A stretch of 63,372 nucleotides of DNA from Actinomycetota bacterium. GTDB lineage: Bacteria; Actinomycetota; Thermoleophilia; Solirubrobacterales; Solirubrobacteraceae. The notes under the pieces were generated by a model that saw only the letters and a program-made list of their open reading frames with translations, was not told the DNA's origin and searched no databases. Shown here one piece after another: positions 7,343-16,377 of the stretch. Each line of letters begins with the position of its first letter. Position 1 is the stretch's first letter. Where the stretch lies: positions 1 to 63,372 of the forward strand of contig VAYS01000004.1 in the NCBI GenBank assembly GCA_005883215.1. The letters are read 5' to 3'. The translations under genes were made by a program, and so were the position numbers.

Positions 7343-9256
7343 TCAGCTCCTGGGAGGGGTGGGGGCGTCGGCGGGCAGCTCCTCGGCGTCGAACTCGGTG
7401 AGCACGCGCCTGACCCATTCCTCCTCGCTGAGCGCCGGCGCCTCGGGGGCGGCGACTTCCTCGCGCAGCTCGAAGGACAGGCGCACTCCGGCGCCGGTGA
7501 CGGTGCGCAGGGCCTCGCCCACCGCGCCCCGGTTGGCCGGATCGCTCGCCTGGCGGCACAGGAAGGTGGCCTGAGGGGCGAAGGCCACGGTCAGGAGGTC
7601 CCCCTCGAGCGCGATGGGGCGCCCTTGGACGATCACCGCGGCCAGCAGCGGCTTGGTCTGGCGGACGGCGTCGATCACCGCCGGCCACAGCGCGGCCAGC
7701 TCAGCGAGCGGGGGAATCGGCACCGGCCCGGCAGCGGCGGCCGGCTCGGGGGCCGGCTCGGGAGCGGCCGCCGGCCCAGGTGCGGGTGCCGGCGCCGGAG
7801 CGGCCGCCGGCCCAGGTGCGACGGGCTGGGACGCGGGCACCGGCCCGGGGATGACAGCCGGCTCGGGGGGGGCCGCGGCGACCGCCGCCGCCAGGGCGGG
7901 CGCGGCGCCGGTGGCGGCCACCGCCTGGGGCGGCGGCGCCGTGCCCGCCGGGGGCCCGGCGGCGGAAGCCGCCCTAGCCCTTCCCGGGTCGGCCGGGCCA
8001 GAGGCGTCGGGGGTGGCGCCCCCGGCGAACGCTGCCTCCAGGCGCTCGATGCGCCGGGCCAGCGCGCCGGTGCCGGCGTCGACCTGCGGATCGGCCGCCT
8101 TGACCAGCGCCAGCTCGAGCTGGGTGCGGCCGTCGGCGCCCGCCCTGAGCGCCTCGAGGGCGTGGGCGAGCAGATCGAGCAGGCGCACCACGTCGCCGCG
8201 GGGGACCGCGGCGGCCTGGCTCCGCAAACGCTGGTCGGCCTCGGGAGTCAGCGACAGCTCGGGGGGGACGCGCTCGAGCACCTGGACCACGAGCAGGGCG
8301 CGGGCGTGGGCCTCGAGGTCGCGCATGAAACCGGCCGGGTCGCGGCCGCCCTCGGCGGCCCGGGCTACGACCAACAGGGCGCGGCGCGCGTCCTTGCCGG
8401 CCACCGCCTCGAGCGCCTCGATGAGCAGCTCGACGTCGGCCACCCCGAGCACGGCGACGACGTCCTCGAGCGCGATGCGCGGGCCGCTGTAGGCCAGCAG
8501 CTGCTCCAGGGTGCCCAGCGCGTCGCGAAAGCTCCCGGTCGCCGAGCGGGCGATGAGCGCGATCGAGCGGGCGTCGATGTCGATCGACTCGGCCTCGGCG
8601 GCGCGGTGCACCACGGCGCCGATCTGCTCGACGGTGGGGCGCTGGAAGTCGAACCGATGGCAGCGGTCCACCACGGTGGGCAGGACCTTCTGGGCCTCGG
8701 TGGTGGCGAGCACGAACAGCGTGTTGGGCGGCGGCTCCTCGAGCGTCTTGAGGAAGGCGTTCCAAGCCTGGGGGGAGAGCATGTGAGCCTCGTCGAGGAT
8801 GTAGACCTTGTGGCGCCCGGAGACCGGAGCGAAGGCGACGGACTCGCGCAGGTCACGGATGTCGTCGACCGAGTTGTTGGACGCCGCGTCCATCTCGATC
8901 ACGTCGAGCGAGGTGGCGTTGGCGATCGCGGTGCACGACTCGCAGACCCCGCAGGGCTCGGTCGTGGGGCCCCGCTCGCAGTTCAGGCAGGCGGCGAGGA
9001 TCTTGGCCATCGAGGTCTTGCCGGTACCGCGCGAGCCCACGAACAGATAGGCGTGGTGGACCTTGCCGCGCTGCACCGCGTTGCGCAGCGTGCGGACGAT
9101 CGACTCCTGCCCGACGACCTCGGAGAAGCTGCGCGGGCGATGGCGGCGGTAGAGCGAAGGCGAGGGCGAAGCGGCCGGCTGTTGGGAGGCGCTCTGGCCC
9201 GGTTCCGGGGGGCTCTGGGGGCGGTCGCGGTCGGTCTGGGGCGGGGCGTCGCTCAC
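7343..9256 (-). CDS. dnaX: DNA polymerase III subunits gamma/tau
   Basis: 637 residues from the GTG at 9256; an upstream ATG would overlap the divergent gene and adds low-complexity sequence. Clamp-loader ATPase: Walker A GSRGTGKTS (about 74-82), zinc-binding cysteines (CLNCERG...CGVCESC), Walker B ILDEAH, and sensor segment TGSFRDALGTLEQL. After domain III comes a long Ala/Pro linker (about residues 430-520), then a C-terminal domain expected to bind the polymerase. No A-rich slippery heptamer is seen, so only the long tau form is predicted. First gene of dnaX-ybaB-recR. Confidence 0.95.
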   Translation of the reverse strand: MSDAPPQTDRDRPQSPPEPGQSASQQPAASPSPSLYRRHRPRSFSEVVGQESIVRTLRNAVQRGKVHHAYLFVGSRGTGKTSMAKILAACLNCERGPTTEPCGVCESCTAIANATSLDVIEMDAASNNSVDDIRDLRESVAFAPVSGRHKVYILDEAHMLSPQAWNAFLKTLEEPPPNTLFVLATTEAQKVLPTVVDRCHRFDFQRPTVEQIGAVVHRAAEAESIDIDARSIALIARSATGSFRDALGTLEQLLAYSGPRIALEDVVAVLGVADVELLIEALEAVAGKDARRALLVVARAAEGGRDPAGFMRDLEAHARALLVVQVLERVPPELSLTPEADQRLRSQAAAVPRGDVVRLLDLLAHALEALRAGADGRTQLELALVKAADPQVDAGTGALARRIERLEAAFAGGATPDASGPADPGRARAASAAGPPAGTAPPPQAVAATGAAPALAAAVAAAPPEPAVIPGPVPASQPVAPGPAAAPAPAPAPGPAAAPEPAPEPAAAAGPVPIPPLAELAALWPAVIDAVRQTKPLLAAVIVQGRPIALEGDLLTVAFAPQATFLCRQASDPANRGAVGEALRTVTGAGVRLSFELREEVAAPEAPALSEEEWVRRVLTEFDAEELPADAPTPPRS

Positions 9257-9344
9257 CGCGGGCCAGTCTAGTGGCGGGTGCGGCGCCGACGGGCGGCGGC
9301 GGTGGGGGGGCGCGGCGGCTGGCCTGGCGAATACGGTCTCGACG

Positions 9345-10760
9345 ATGGCCAAGCTCAAGGCACCGGCATGGATCGCCGCCAGCGCCGGTGTGCTGTGGCT
9401 GGTCATCGGGCACGGGTTTGCCAACTACGACGCGCTCTACGGGCTGGTGTGGGGCCAGCAGATCACGCGGGGACAGACCCCCCAATACGACGTCTCGGTC
9501 GCCCCCACCCCGCACCCACTGTCGACACTGGCGGGCATCGTCTTTGAGCCGCTGGGGCCGGGAGGTAGCGAGACGGCCCTGGTGGTGCTCGCCTTCCTGT
9601 CGCTGGGGGCCCTGGGCTACCTGGTCTACCGCCTGGGGGCGCACTGGTTCGGCCCAGCGGCCGGGGCGCTGGCGGCGGTGCTCGTCCTCACCCGGGAGCC
9701 GGTCCTCTCCTACGGCATCCGCGGCTACGTGGACCTCCCCTACGTGGTCTTGGTCCTGGCCGCGCTGCTGGTGGAGGCGCGGCGGCCGCGGGCGGGAACG
9801 CCGGTGCTCGTCTTGCTCGCGGTGGCGGGGCTGCTGCGGCCGGAGGCGTGGTTGTTCTCGGCCGCGTATGTGGTGTGGTGCTGGTGGCGGGGGGCGCGGG
9901 CGCCGGGCCAGGTGGCCAGGATGGTGGCGCTGGCGGTGCTCGCGCCGGTGCTGTGGGCGCTGGCCGACCTGGCGGTGACCGGGGACCCGTTGTGGTCGCT
10001 GACCCGCACCCGTTCGACCGCCGAGACGCTCCGGCGGGTGACCGGCCTCCAGAACGTGCCGACCACGATGCCACGACGCCTGGGTGAGATCCTGCGTGAG
10101 CCAGTCCTGTTTGGCGCCGCGGCCGGCGGGCTGATGGTGCTCGCCTGGACGCGGAGGCGGGCGGGACTGCTGGTGGGGGCGGGGCTGGTGGCGGTGCTGG
10201 CGTTCTGCGTGCTGGCGGTGGCCGGGCTGCCGATCATCACCCGCTACCTGTTGCTGCCCGGGGCGATCCTGTGCGTGTTCGCCGGGGCGGGCGCGTTCGG
10301 CTGGCTTCGGCTGGAGGCGTCGCATCCCCAACGATGGATGTGGGTGGTCGCCGGCGCGGTGGTGGTGGTGGCCCAGATCGGCTTCATCCCCAGCCAGCGC
10401 CACCGGCTGGCGCGGACGTTCGACGCGCTCGGGCGCCAGCAGCGGATCGAGTCCGATCTGGTGGCCTTGGTTCGGGCGAGGATAATCGCCGTGCGCTGCC
10501 GACCGGTAGCCGCCCCCAACCACCGGCCGGTACCGCTGCTGGCGCTCCGCCTGCGGGTGTCACCCACGGCGGTGCTCGACGCCCAGACGGTGCGGCCGGC
10601 AGCCGGGACCTACGTCGACCCTGCCAACGCCGAGGTCCAGCACGACTACACGCTCGATCCCCACGACCCCCACCCGCTGGTGGCGTCGGTGCCCCCGGGC
10701 TTCGCCCTGGTCGGGGGCAATCGCTCGTGGCGGGTCTATGAGCGCTGCGCGCGGCGGTAG
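9345..10760 (+). CDS. Multi-pass membrane protein, GT-C glycosyltransferase-like
   Basis: 471 residues with about nine hydrophobic segments through residue 350 and a soluble C-terminal part of about 115 residues. Acidic residues after the first membrane helix (FANYDALYG) and in a later loop (GYVDLPYV) resemble polyprenyl-phosphate-dependent GT-C enzymes of the mannosyltransferase type, so a lipid-linked sugar donor is plausible but not proven. Transcribed against dnaX, it sits between dnaX and the SRP RNA gene and interrupts a neighbourhood that is usually contiguous. Start ATG at 9345. Confidence 0.75.
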   Translation: MAKLKAPAWIAASAGVLWLVIGHGFANYDALYGLVWGQQITRGQTPQYDVSVAPTPHPLSTLAGIVFEPLGPGGSETALVVLAFLSLGALGYLVYRLGAHWFGPAAGALAAVLVLTREPVLSYGIRGYVDLPYVVLVLAALLVEARRPRAGTPVLVLLAVAGLLRPEAWLFSAAYVVWCWWRGARAPGQVARMVALAVLAPVLWALADLAVTGDPLWSLTRTRSTAETLRRVTGLQNVPTTMPRRLGEILREPVLFGAAAGGLMVLAWTRRRAGLLVGAGLVAVLAFCVLAVAGLPIITRYLLLPGAILCVFAGAGAFGWLRLEASHPQRWMWVVAGAVVVVAQIGFIPSQRHRLARTFDALGRQQRIESDLVALVRARIIAVRCRPVAAPNHRPVPLLALRLRVSPTAVLDAQTVRPAAGTYVDPANAEVQHDYTLDPHDPHPLVASVPPGFALVGGNRSWRVYERCARR

Positions 10761-10797
10761 GCCAGGCGAGCGAGTCGAAGCCGCCGGCCTGCGGGCA

Positions 10798-11075
10798 GCG
10801 GATCGCGCACCCTCCGTCGAGAGGGGCCGGGGGCCGTCTGCCGCGGCCGGCGGCTCCGGCACCGGGAGCTCCCGCTGCGCCTGCCGGGGTCCGCTTAAGG
10901 CTGCTTCCTTCCGGATCTGACCTGGTTCACGAGCCGACACCGCGCGGGACCCGGGCCCTCAACGCCGCCGCCGAAGAGAGCGACCTCCGGTCGCCTCCCT
11001 CGGGAGGGAGTTCAGCCCCGCTAGAGCGGATTGCGGGTTCAGGGCACCGCTATCTCCCCGCCTAGCGCGATCCGC
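10798..11075 (-). ncRNA. ffs: Large signal recognition particle RNA (with Alu domain)
   Basis: The S-domain core is unmistakable on the minus strand around 10899-10930 (CCAGGTCAGATCCGGAAGG, then AAGCAGCC, with the GGAA tetraloop). Upstream of it, at about 10970-11064, lies an Alu-type region (AGCGGTGCCCTGAACCCGC, GGGGCTGAACTCCC, and two small hairpins), so this is the long bacterial form, not the 4.5S form. The RNA ends pair perfectly over 11 bp: 11065-11075 with 10798-10808. Both ends are set by that helix and by the -10 element just upstream. It scaffolds Ffh for co-translational targeting. Confidence 0.92.
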
Positions 11076-11080
11076 CTGCG

Positions 11081-11086
11081 ATCCTA
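11081..11086 (-). promoter_or_regulatory. Candidate -10 element for the SRP RNA
   Basis: TAGGAT on the minus strand, six bases before the inferred RNA 5' end at 11075. No strong -35 hexamer is seen, as is common in GC-rich genomes. Confidence 0.5.
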
Positions 11087-11154
11087 GCGCCGCCGGGGCG
11101 CCTGCGGGTGCCGGCCCCGAGGGCCGGAGCGGCCAGCGCCGGGCGCAGCGGCCC

Positions 11155-11160
11155 TAGAAT
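11155..11160 (+). promoter_or_regulatory. Candidate -10 element for tRNA-Val
   Basis: TAGAAT ends ten bases before the mature tRNA, predicting a leader of only a few bases. A 7-bp perfect hairpin (CCGGCCC, CGA, GGGCCGG; 11111-11127) lies between this and the divergent SRP RNA promoter. Confidence 0.45.
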
Positions 11161-11170
11161 CGGTCGGGTA

Positions 11171-11242
11171 GGGCGCGTAGCTCAGTGGGAGAGCGCTCGC
11201 TTCACACGCGAGAGGTCGCTGGTTCGAGCCCAGCCGCGCCCA
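11171..11242 (+). tRNA. tRNA-Val (anticodon CAC)
   Basis: 72 bases. The acceptor stem GGGCGCG pairs with CGCGCCC, discriminator A. The D-arm has AGCTCAGTGGGAGAGC, the anticodon stem CTCGC/GCGAG encloses TTCACAC, and the T-arm has GGTTCGAGCCC. It reads GUG. CCA is not encoded. Confidence 0.97.
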
Positions 11243-11284
11243 CTTCGGGCTGCGCGGGCTCGCTAGAGTCGCTGTGGGATAGAC

Positions 11285-11803
11285 GTGCGGACGAAACGTG
11301 GGGTTGGCAGACGGATCGCGATGGCGGCGCTCGTCGCGTCGGCGGCATTCATTCTGCTCGTGCCGTCGGGCTCAGGCGGCGCCTCGCTCGCTCGGGTGCG
11401 CAGCCAGCTGCGTGCTCTTCACCTGCGGCCGGCGCCGCTGTTCCCGGCGCGCCTGCCCGCGAGCTTCCGGGGCGCCGGCGCCACGCTTAACAACGCGGGC
11501 TTCGACTTCAACGTGGACTGGGACAGGAGTCGGCCCGGCCGGGGCGGCTCTCGCGAGACGGTCTTTCTCGTCTCCTTCAGGCGCGCCGGGCCTCAAGTCC
11601 TGGGCCAGGTCCTACACGACCGCAGGACCACAAGCTCGAGGCGCGTGCGGGTCGGCGCCCGTACCGTTTATGTCATACACAGCTCAAAGCTGATCCTGGG
11701 CTGGGGTGAGCAGGGCCGCACATACCTGCTGATCTCCAAGTACTTGCGCCCTTCGACCGCCGACCTCAAGCGGTTCGTACGGGCCCTCCGGCCGCTGCAC
11801 TGA
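11285..11803 (+). CDS. Secreted protein of unknown function
   Basis: 172 residues from a GTG at 11285, giving a basic N-region (RTKRGVGRR) before a hydrophobic stretch (AALVASAAFILLVPS) typical of a signal peptide; an ATG at 11321 would remove the basic residues. The mature part is mixed alpha/beta with no cysteine and no motif I recognise. It follows tRNA-Val and precedes an NTF2-like gene in the same direction. Confidence 0.6.
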   Translation: MRTKRGVGRRIAMAALVASAAFILLVPSGSGGASLARVRSQLRALHLRPAPLFPARLPASFRGAGATLNNAGFDFNVDWDRSRPGRGGSRETVFLVSFRRAGPQVLGQVLHDRRTTSSRRVRVGARTVYVIHSSKLILGWGEQGRTYLLISKYLRPSTADLKRFVRALRPLH

Positions 11804-11835
11804 GAATCCGATCGCCCAGGGAGAGAAGGAGACCC

Positions 11836-12222
11836 ATGCCCGCCGCACTCGAAGAGGCCACACAGGCCTTCTACCACGCACTGAACGCCGTACTAGGCGG
11901 TGATGTGGCACCGATGCTGGAGCTGTGGTCCCACGCTGACGACGTCACCTACATGAGCCCGTTCGGCGAGCTGCTCGTCGGCTGGGAGCCGATCCGTGAC
12001 TCCTGGCAAAGCCAAGCGGACCAGCGCCTCGGCGGGCGGGTCGAGCCCGAGGAGCTGCGGCACTTCGCCGCGCCCCCGCTGGGTTTCGTCGTCGGCTTCG
12101 AGCGCGGAACTATCGAGATCGACGGGGCGACTACGCCGGTGGATATCCGGGCGACGAGCCTGTACCGGGTCGAAGACGGTCGCTGGGCGATGATCGGCCA
12201 TCACACCGATCCGCTCGGCTGA
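11836..12222 (+). CDS. SnoaL/NTF2-like small protein
   Basis: 128 residues with GGAG well placed before the ATG. The pattern (ATQAFYHALNAVLGGDVAPM helix, then DDVTYMSPFGELLVGWEPIR, then strands ending WAMIGHHTDPL) fits the NTF2-like cone fold shared by SnoaL and DUF4440 proteins, which include isomerases and hydrolases but also many with unknown ligands. Probably cytoplasmic. No neighbour defines the substrate. Confidence 0.8.
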   Translation: MPAALEEATQAFYHALNAVLGGDVAPMLELWSHADDVTYMSPFGELLVGWEPIRDSWQSQADQRLGGRVEPEELRHFAAPPLGFVVGFERGTIEIDGATTPVDIRATSLYRVEDGRWAMIGHHTDPLG

Positions 12223-12241
12223 TTCGGTTTCCGCAACGAAT

Positions 12242-12258
12242 GGCCGGCAGGCCCGGCC
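12242..12258. terminator. GC hairpin between convergent genes
   Basis: GGCCGG at 12242-12247 and CCGGCC at 12253-12258 with a five-base loop, in the 70-base gap between two convergent genes. No T-run, so it is at best a weak bidirectional terminator. Confidence 0.35.
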
Positions 12259-12292
12259 CGAAGTCCAAATACGTCTCTTCTCCAACCGGCGC

Positions 12293-12949
12293 CTAGCCCC
12301 GCCGCTGAACGATCAGCAGCGTCTTGGGCGACCTGCGGCCTCGGTCGAGCTCGGCCTGGGGAACCCCGAGGGTCTGGCTGAACGTGTTCGTCGGCATGCC
12401 TCCGAACATGGTGGAGAGCCCCACGTCGTTGGGCACGCTGTTGTTGAACGCGATGGCGAACTTCATGTCGCCGGGGCCCACGTTGCGGATGTAGTGCCCC
12501 CAGGCCTGGGGCACGAACCCGATGTCTCCCGGCGACAGCGTCGAGGTGCTGGTGTCACCGTCGGGGGTGATGATGCCCAGCTCGCCCTTTCCTTCGACGC
12601 AGAAGTCCAGTTCCCACGCGTTGGGGTGCCAGTGTGGCTCGCGCAGCCCCCCGGGCTTGAGCACCAGGTAGAAGATCGCGGCGGCGTTGCCCTTAAAGAC
12701 GGGGAAGTTGTCCTCGGTCAGCTCGGTCACCGATCCGCCCGGCGTGGTGACGGTCGGCTTGGCGGTAGCCAGGGGGAAGCTGAACTTGTCGTGGGCCTTG
12801 GGGAGCACCGGGGTGCCCCGACTCGTGTCTAGGTGCAGCGGGCGACGATGAGCCCCCGATCCATCGCTGGCAATCGCCGTAGCGGCTCCGCCCGCCGCGG
12901 CGGCTGCCCCGGCGGCGACGATCAGTTCCCGGCGCTTGATCTCAGGCAT
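12293..12949 (-). CDS. Secreted (Tat-type) single-domain cupin
   Basis: 218 residues. The ATG at 12949 follows a strong GAGGAGG site. The N-terminus KRRELIVAAGAAAAAG has the twin-arginine form, so export as a folded, metal-loaded protein is likely. The cupin motifs are HWHPNAWELDFCVEG (H-x-H...E) and a later GDIGFVPQAWGHYIRN (H), the set of metal ligands used by oxalate decarboxylase-like cupins, usually with manganese. Oxalate decarboxylases are bicupins, so with a single cupin the reaction cannot be assigned. It is divergent from the DUF1326 gene. Confidence 0.85.
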   Translation of the reverse strand: MPEIKRRELIVAAGAAAAAGGAATAIASDGSGAHRRPLHLDTSRGTPVLPKAHDKFSFPLATAKPTVTTPGGSVTELTEDNFPVFKGNAAAIFYLVLKPGGLREPHWHPNAWELDFCVEGKGELGIITPDGDTSTSTLSPGDIGFVPQAWGHYIRNVGPGDMKFAIAFNNSVPNDVGLSTMFGGMPTNTFSQTLGVPQAELDRGRRSPKTLLIVQRRG

Positions 12950-13081
12950 GGAACTGCTCCTCCTCCTCGATACGAAGGAGGGGATCGTCGTCCAGCCGCC
13001 GGACGCATTGCCCATCGCCTTTGGAGACAGTGCGCGAGCCCCTGGGCGGACGCGGTAGCCGCCGAGAGTAGGCTGCTGGCG

Positions 13082-13696
13082 ATGTCCGAGTGGCAGCTGA
13101 CGGGCACCTACCTCGAGGCGTGCAACTGCGATGCGATCTGTCCCTGCCGGAGGATCGGCGGGCGGGCCGGCGGACGCTCCACGCACGGCGTCTGCCTGGG
13201 CGCGCTGTCGTGGAAGGTCGAGTCCGGGCACGCCGACGGCGTCGAGCTCGCGGATCTCGGCGTGGTGCTCGCCTCGCGCTACTCGGACGACGAACCGGGC
13301 TCGCCCTGGAGCTACTACCTCTACGTGGACGAGCGTGGCGACCAGGACCAGCGTGAGGCGCTGGCGGCGATCTTCACCGGGGCCTTGGGCGGCACCGCGC
13401 TCAGACAGTTCCCGTGGGCGTTCAAGCCGGCGAACCAGCTGGGAGTTCGTGCGGCGGCGATCGAGATCGACCACACGCCCGGTCGCGGCTGGTTTCGCGC
13501 GGGTGAGGCGATCACCGTGCGCATCCGCGAGCCGGTGCCGGCGCAGGAGCCGGTGACGTGCGTGATTTCAGGTCATCATCGCAGCGGGCGCGAGCTGTTC
13601 GCCGAGCTGCTCGAAGTAGGCGATGCGCCGCTTGAGTTTGACCTGAGCGGCGTGTGCGCCTATGAGTCGACCTTCGACTACTCCTCGGCCGACTGA
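13082..13696 (+). CDS. DUF1326 family protein
   Basis: 204 residues. Starts MSEWQLTGTYLEACNCDAIC, with the CNCDxxCPC cysteine cluster that marks DUF1326, followed by a beta-rich body and the ending CAYESTFDYSS. The cluster probably binds a metal or forms disulfides; the family role is unknown. The ATG at 13082 was chosen because it begins exactly at the family N-terminus. It is tail-to-tail, six bases apart, with a DUF2182 membrane protein, and the two families often occur together. Confidence 0.88.
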   Translation: MSEWQLTGTYLEACNCDAICPCRRIGGRAGGRSTHGVCLGALSWKVESGHADGVELADLGVVLASRYSDDEPGSPWSYYLYVDERGDQDQREALAAIFTGALGGTALRQFPWAFKPANQLGVRAAAIEIDHTPGRGWFRAGEAITVRIREPVPAQEPVTCVISGHHRSGRELFAELLEVGDAPLEFDLSGVCAYESTFDYSSAD

Positions 13697-13702
13697 CGGC
13701 CA

Positions 13703-14587
13703 CTAGTTTCGTGCGTGCATAGCGTGCATCGCGCGCTGGGAACCGGTCGGGACGGCCGGCCCGAAAACTGAGTGGGGGACGGCGAGCACCGCGGCGGCGA
13801 GCAGGAGCAGGAGGACCGCCGTGCCCCAGGTTGCCGCCCGGTGCCAGGGCAAGGTCTTCTCCAATGCGATGAGGGCGGCGATGAGCGCCATCCATGAGAG
13901 GCTCATCGCGCCGAGCGCGAACAGGGCGGCCATCAGTACCCAGCAGCAGCCCACACACCAGCCGGCGTGGCGCAGGCCCATCTCCACGGCGCCAAACTGA
14001 CCGTCGCGCCAGCCTCCGACCAGGAATCCCACCGGGCTGCGGCACTTCGCCAGGCAGACGTCCTTGAGCGGCGTGAGCTCGTACAGCGCCGCGGCGACGA
14101 GCACGCCCCCGGCGACCCAGCGCCCGCCCGCATGCCAGGCCAGGTCGCCACCGAATAGGTGCCTGCCGAGGCGAAACGCGCCGTAGGCGCCCAGCCCAGC
14201 CGTCCCCCACACGAGTAGGTAGCCGGCTGCGAACAGCAGCGGACGGCCGGGGCCGCGTCGGCGGGTCATGCTCGCGTAGAGCGCGACCGTGGGCGCGAGC
14301 GACGGGAACATCATCGCCGCCATCATCACCACCCATACGCCGACGAACCAGCCCAGCGCGCCGAGATCGGTGCCTGGCCCGGCGTCCATTCCCGCCATCT
14401 GGTCGGCCGCCGACCACCAGGCGACAGCGGCGAGGGCGAACAACAGCGCGACGAGCCCCAACCGGGCGCGCGCCGCGGCCCACGCTTGGGCAAGCTCGCC
14501 TCGTTGTGAGCGGCCGTCGGCGACCCAGACCCGCCACCGCGACCTGGCGCTCGACGTTGTCGGTGCTTGCGCGCTCAGGCCGCCCAC
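13703..14587 (-). CDS. DUF2182 integral membrane protein (predicted metal-binding)
   Basis: About 294 residues from the GTG at 14587; the start is uncertain because no good ribosome site is visible and the frame stays open to 14806. Seven or so membrane segments. Family hallmarks are present: WVVMMAAMMFPSLAP near the third segment, YELTPLKDVCLAKCRSP, and GWCVGCCWVLM. The Met/Cys/His-rich segments suggest copper or another soft metal. Ends MHAMHARN. Convergent with the DUF1326 gene. Confidence 0.85.
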   Translation of the reverse strand: MGGLSAQAPTTSSARSRWRVWVADGRSQRGELAQAWAAARARLGLVALLFALAAVAWWSAADQMAGMDAGPGTDLGALGWFVGVWVVMMAAMMFPSLAPTVALYASMTRRRGPGRPLLFAAGYLLVWGTAGLGAYGAFRLGRHLFGGDLAWHAGGRWVAGGVLVAAALYELTPLKDVCLAKCRSPVGFLVGGWRDGQFGAVEMGLRHAGWCVGCCWVLMAALFALGAMSLSWMALIAALIALEKTLPWHRAATWGTAVLLLLLAAAVLAVPHSVFGPAVPTGSQRAMHAMHARN

Positions 14588-14772
14588 GCGAATTGCGACG
14601 TGGAGAAGCCCGCGTTGCCCGCGTAGGAGATCCCGAACGTTCAACCCGAATCTCCGGTCAATGGACGGGGCAGCCCGGGGAATGACGTGTGGACCTTCAT
14701 CTCGTATCCCTTCTGTGCCGGAGTCCCTGTCCTGATAAATACAACGCCGGGCGGTCTTGACCCGTCGTCGCG

Positions 14773-16377
14773 CTAGGGCCCGATGTGGCAGTTGCGGCCC
14801 CGGCAACGGCGCAGCAGACGTAGGTCGCGCGCCAGCCGCGCCTGCTCGGCTGAATAGGCGGGATTGTCAACCACGTTGTGAAGCTCATAGGGGTCCCGGC
14901 GCAGGTCGTAGAGCTCGCGGTCGCCGTAGCTCCAGACGACGTACTTGTAGCGTTGGGTTCGCACGCCGGTGTAGGGCTGGTCATAGCCCATCGGGAAGCC
15001 CTCGGCGAAGAACAGCGGGCCGGTGGCCTCGAGGCCAATCGCCCGAGCGGGAGCCTCGGTCGCGCCTCGCGCCACCGACAGCAGCGAGATCCCGTCCTGC
15101 AGCCGGCCCGCGTGGGCATGTGCCGCCCGCAGCAGCGTCGGAGCGAAGTCGATGTTCGACACCTGGGTGCGCACGGTCCTTCCGGCGCGGATCCCGGGCC
15201 CGCGCAGGATCAGCGGCACGTGGATCGACTCCTCGTAGGGGACGAACTTGTCTCCCGGTATCCGATGTTGGCCCTCCAGCCAGCCGTTGTCGGACAGGAA
15301 CACGATCAGCGTGTTGCCCAGCTGGCGAGTGTGGCGCAGGATGCCTATCAGCCGGGCGACGTGGTCGTCGACGGCGCGCAGCGAGCCGATCCGTCCTTCG
15401 TAGTCCAGCTGCAGCTGGTCGATCTGCGCCGCGGTCAAGCTCGGCAAGGCGTGGATCAGGCGCGGCTTGCCCGCCATGTCGGGCTCGTTGAACGATGGGG
15501 TTCGGGGTAGCCGGAAGCTCTTGGCCAGCCGCGCGTAGCGGGGGGTGGGACGCGGGTCGGGACCGGCACGCCCCAGAATCGACGTGTCCACGTCCTCGCG
15601 ATGGGGGGCCGCCGGCGCCCACCAGATGAAGAACGGCTTGCGCGAGTGCGCCTGGGCCCGAACGAGATGCTCGGTGGTCTTTCCCGTTACGTCCGGGGAG
15701 TAGTCGCCGGGGTGGGCGGTGCCGTAGTAACCGGGGCGGAAGAGCTGGTGGGCCACGGCGAGCACCTGGGCGACCGAGCTCACCCCGGGCGAGGCCTCGA
15801 CGCGCGCGAGCTTGACCAGTGCCCGCGCGTAGGCGCCGTCGCCCCAGCTGCGCAGGACGCCATTGGCGTTCATGAGGAAGTTGAAGTAGTCGTAGGCCGA
15901 CAGGTCGAGCAGTCCCCGCCAGGTGTCGAACCCCTTGGGCACCTCGTGCTGGTTGATGGCGCCGTAGCCGTTGAGCCACTTGCCGATCATCGCGGTCGTG
16001 TAGCCGCTGCGATGAAGCCAAACGGGCAGCGTGTTGGCCTTGCCCTTCATCCCCTGCCAGCCGTAGGGGTAGAAGTTGCCGGCGACCCCGTGATTGTGCG
16101 CGTACTGCCCGGTGATGAAGGTGGCGCGAGCCGGGCAGCACAGGGGGAACGAGTCGACGGCGTCGGCGAAGGAGGTCCCCCGGCGTGCCAGCAGCCGCTC
16201 CACGTTGGGCATCTGCTGGACGTCGTCGAGCGCCTGGTCGTCGGTCATCACGACCAGGATGTTCGGGCGGCCATCGCGCGCGACCGACGTCGGCCGCGCG
16301 CTGGCGTCCGCGGCGGCGGTGAGCATCACGGCCAGGCCGAGGAGGGCGGCGGCCGCACCGCACACGCCGCGCATCAT
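14773..16377 (-). CDS. Secreted type I sulfatase
   Basis: 534 residues. Signal peptide (about 1-28), then the metal-binding DD at 46-47 (VMTDDQ) and the formylglycine motif at Cys81 (CPAR in [13 protein letters not shown]). It hydrolyses sulfate esters once that Cys is converted by a formylglycine-generating enzyme, which is not in this window. Later motifs fit the family: [13 protein letters not shown] and the C-terminal [16 protein letters not shown]. The start overlaps the stop of the phosphoesterase gene (ATGA), so the two are translationally coupled. Substrate unknown; extracellular sulfated glycans or lipids are the natural guess. Confidence 0.93.
   Translation of the reverse strand: MMRGVCGAAAALLGLAVMLTAAADASARPTSVARDGRPNILVVMTDDQALDDVQQMPNVERLLARRGTSFADAVDSFPLCCPARATFITGQYAHNHGVAGNFYPYGWQGMKGKANTLPVWLHRSGYTTAMIGKWLNGYGAINQHEVPKGFDTWRGLLDLSAYDYFNFLMNANGVLRSWGDGAYARALVKLARVEASPGVSSVAQVLAVAHQLFRPGYYGTAHPGDYSPDVTGKTTEHLVRAQAHSRKPFFIWWAPAAPHREDVDTSILGRAGPDPRPTPRYARLAKSFRLPRTPSFNEPDMAGKPRLIHALPSLTAAQIDQLQLDYEGRIGSLRAVDDHVARLIGILRHTRQLGNTLIVFLSDNGWLEGQHRIPGDKFVPYEESIHVPLILRGPGIRAGRTVRTQVSNIDFAPTLLRAAHAHAGRLQDGISLLSVARGATEAPARAIGLEATGPLFFAEGFPMGYDQPYTGVRTQRYKYVVWSYGDRELYDLRRDPYELHNVVDNPAYSAEQARLARDLRLLRRCRGRNCHIGP

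Noticed and set aside
7343..9256. Programmed frameshift in dnaX to make gamma
   Set aside because: No A-rich slippery heptamer or following hairpin of the known kind was seen.
9257..9424. Longer dnaX N-terminus from an ATG at 9424
   Set aside because: It would overlap the start of the divergent membrane-protein gene, and the extra residues are low complexity; the GTG at 9256 fits better.
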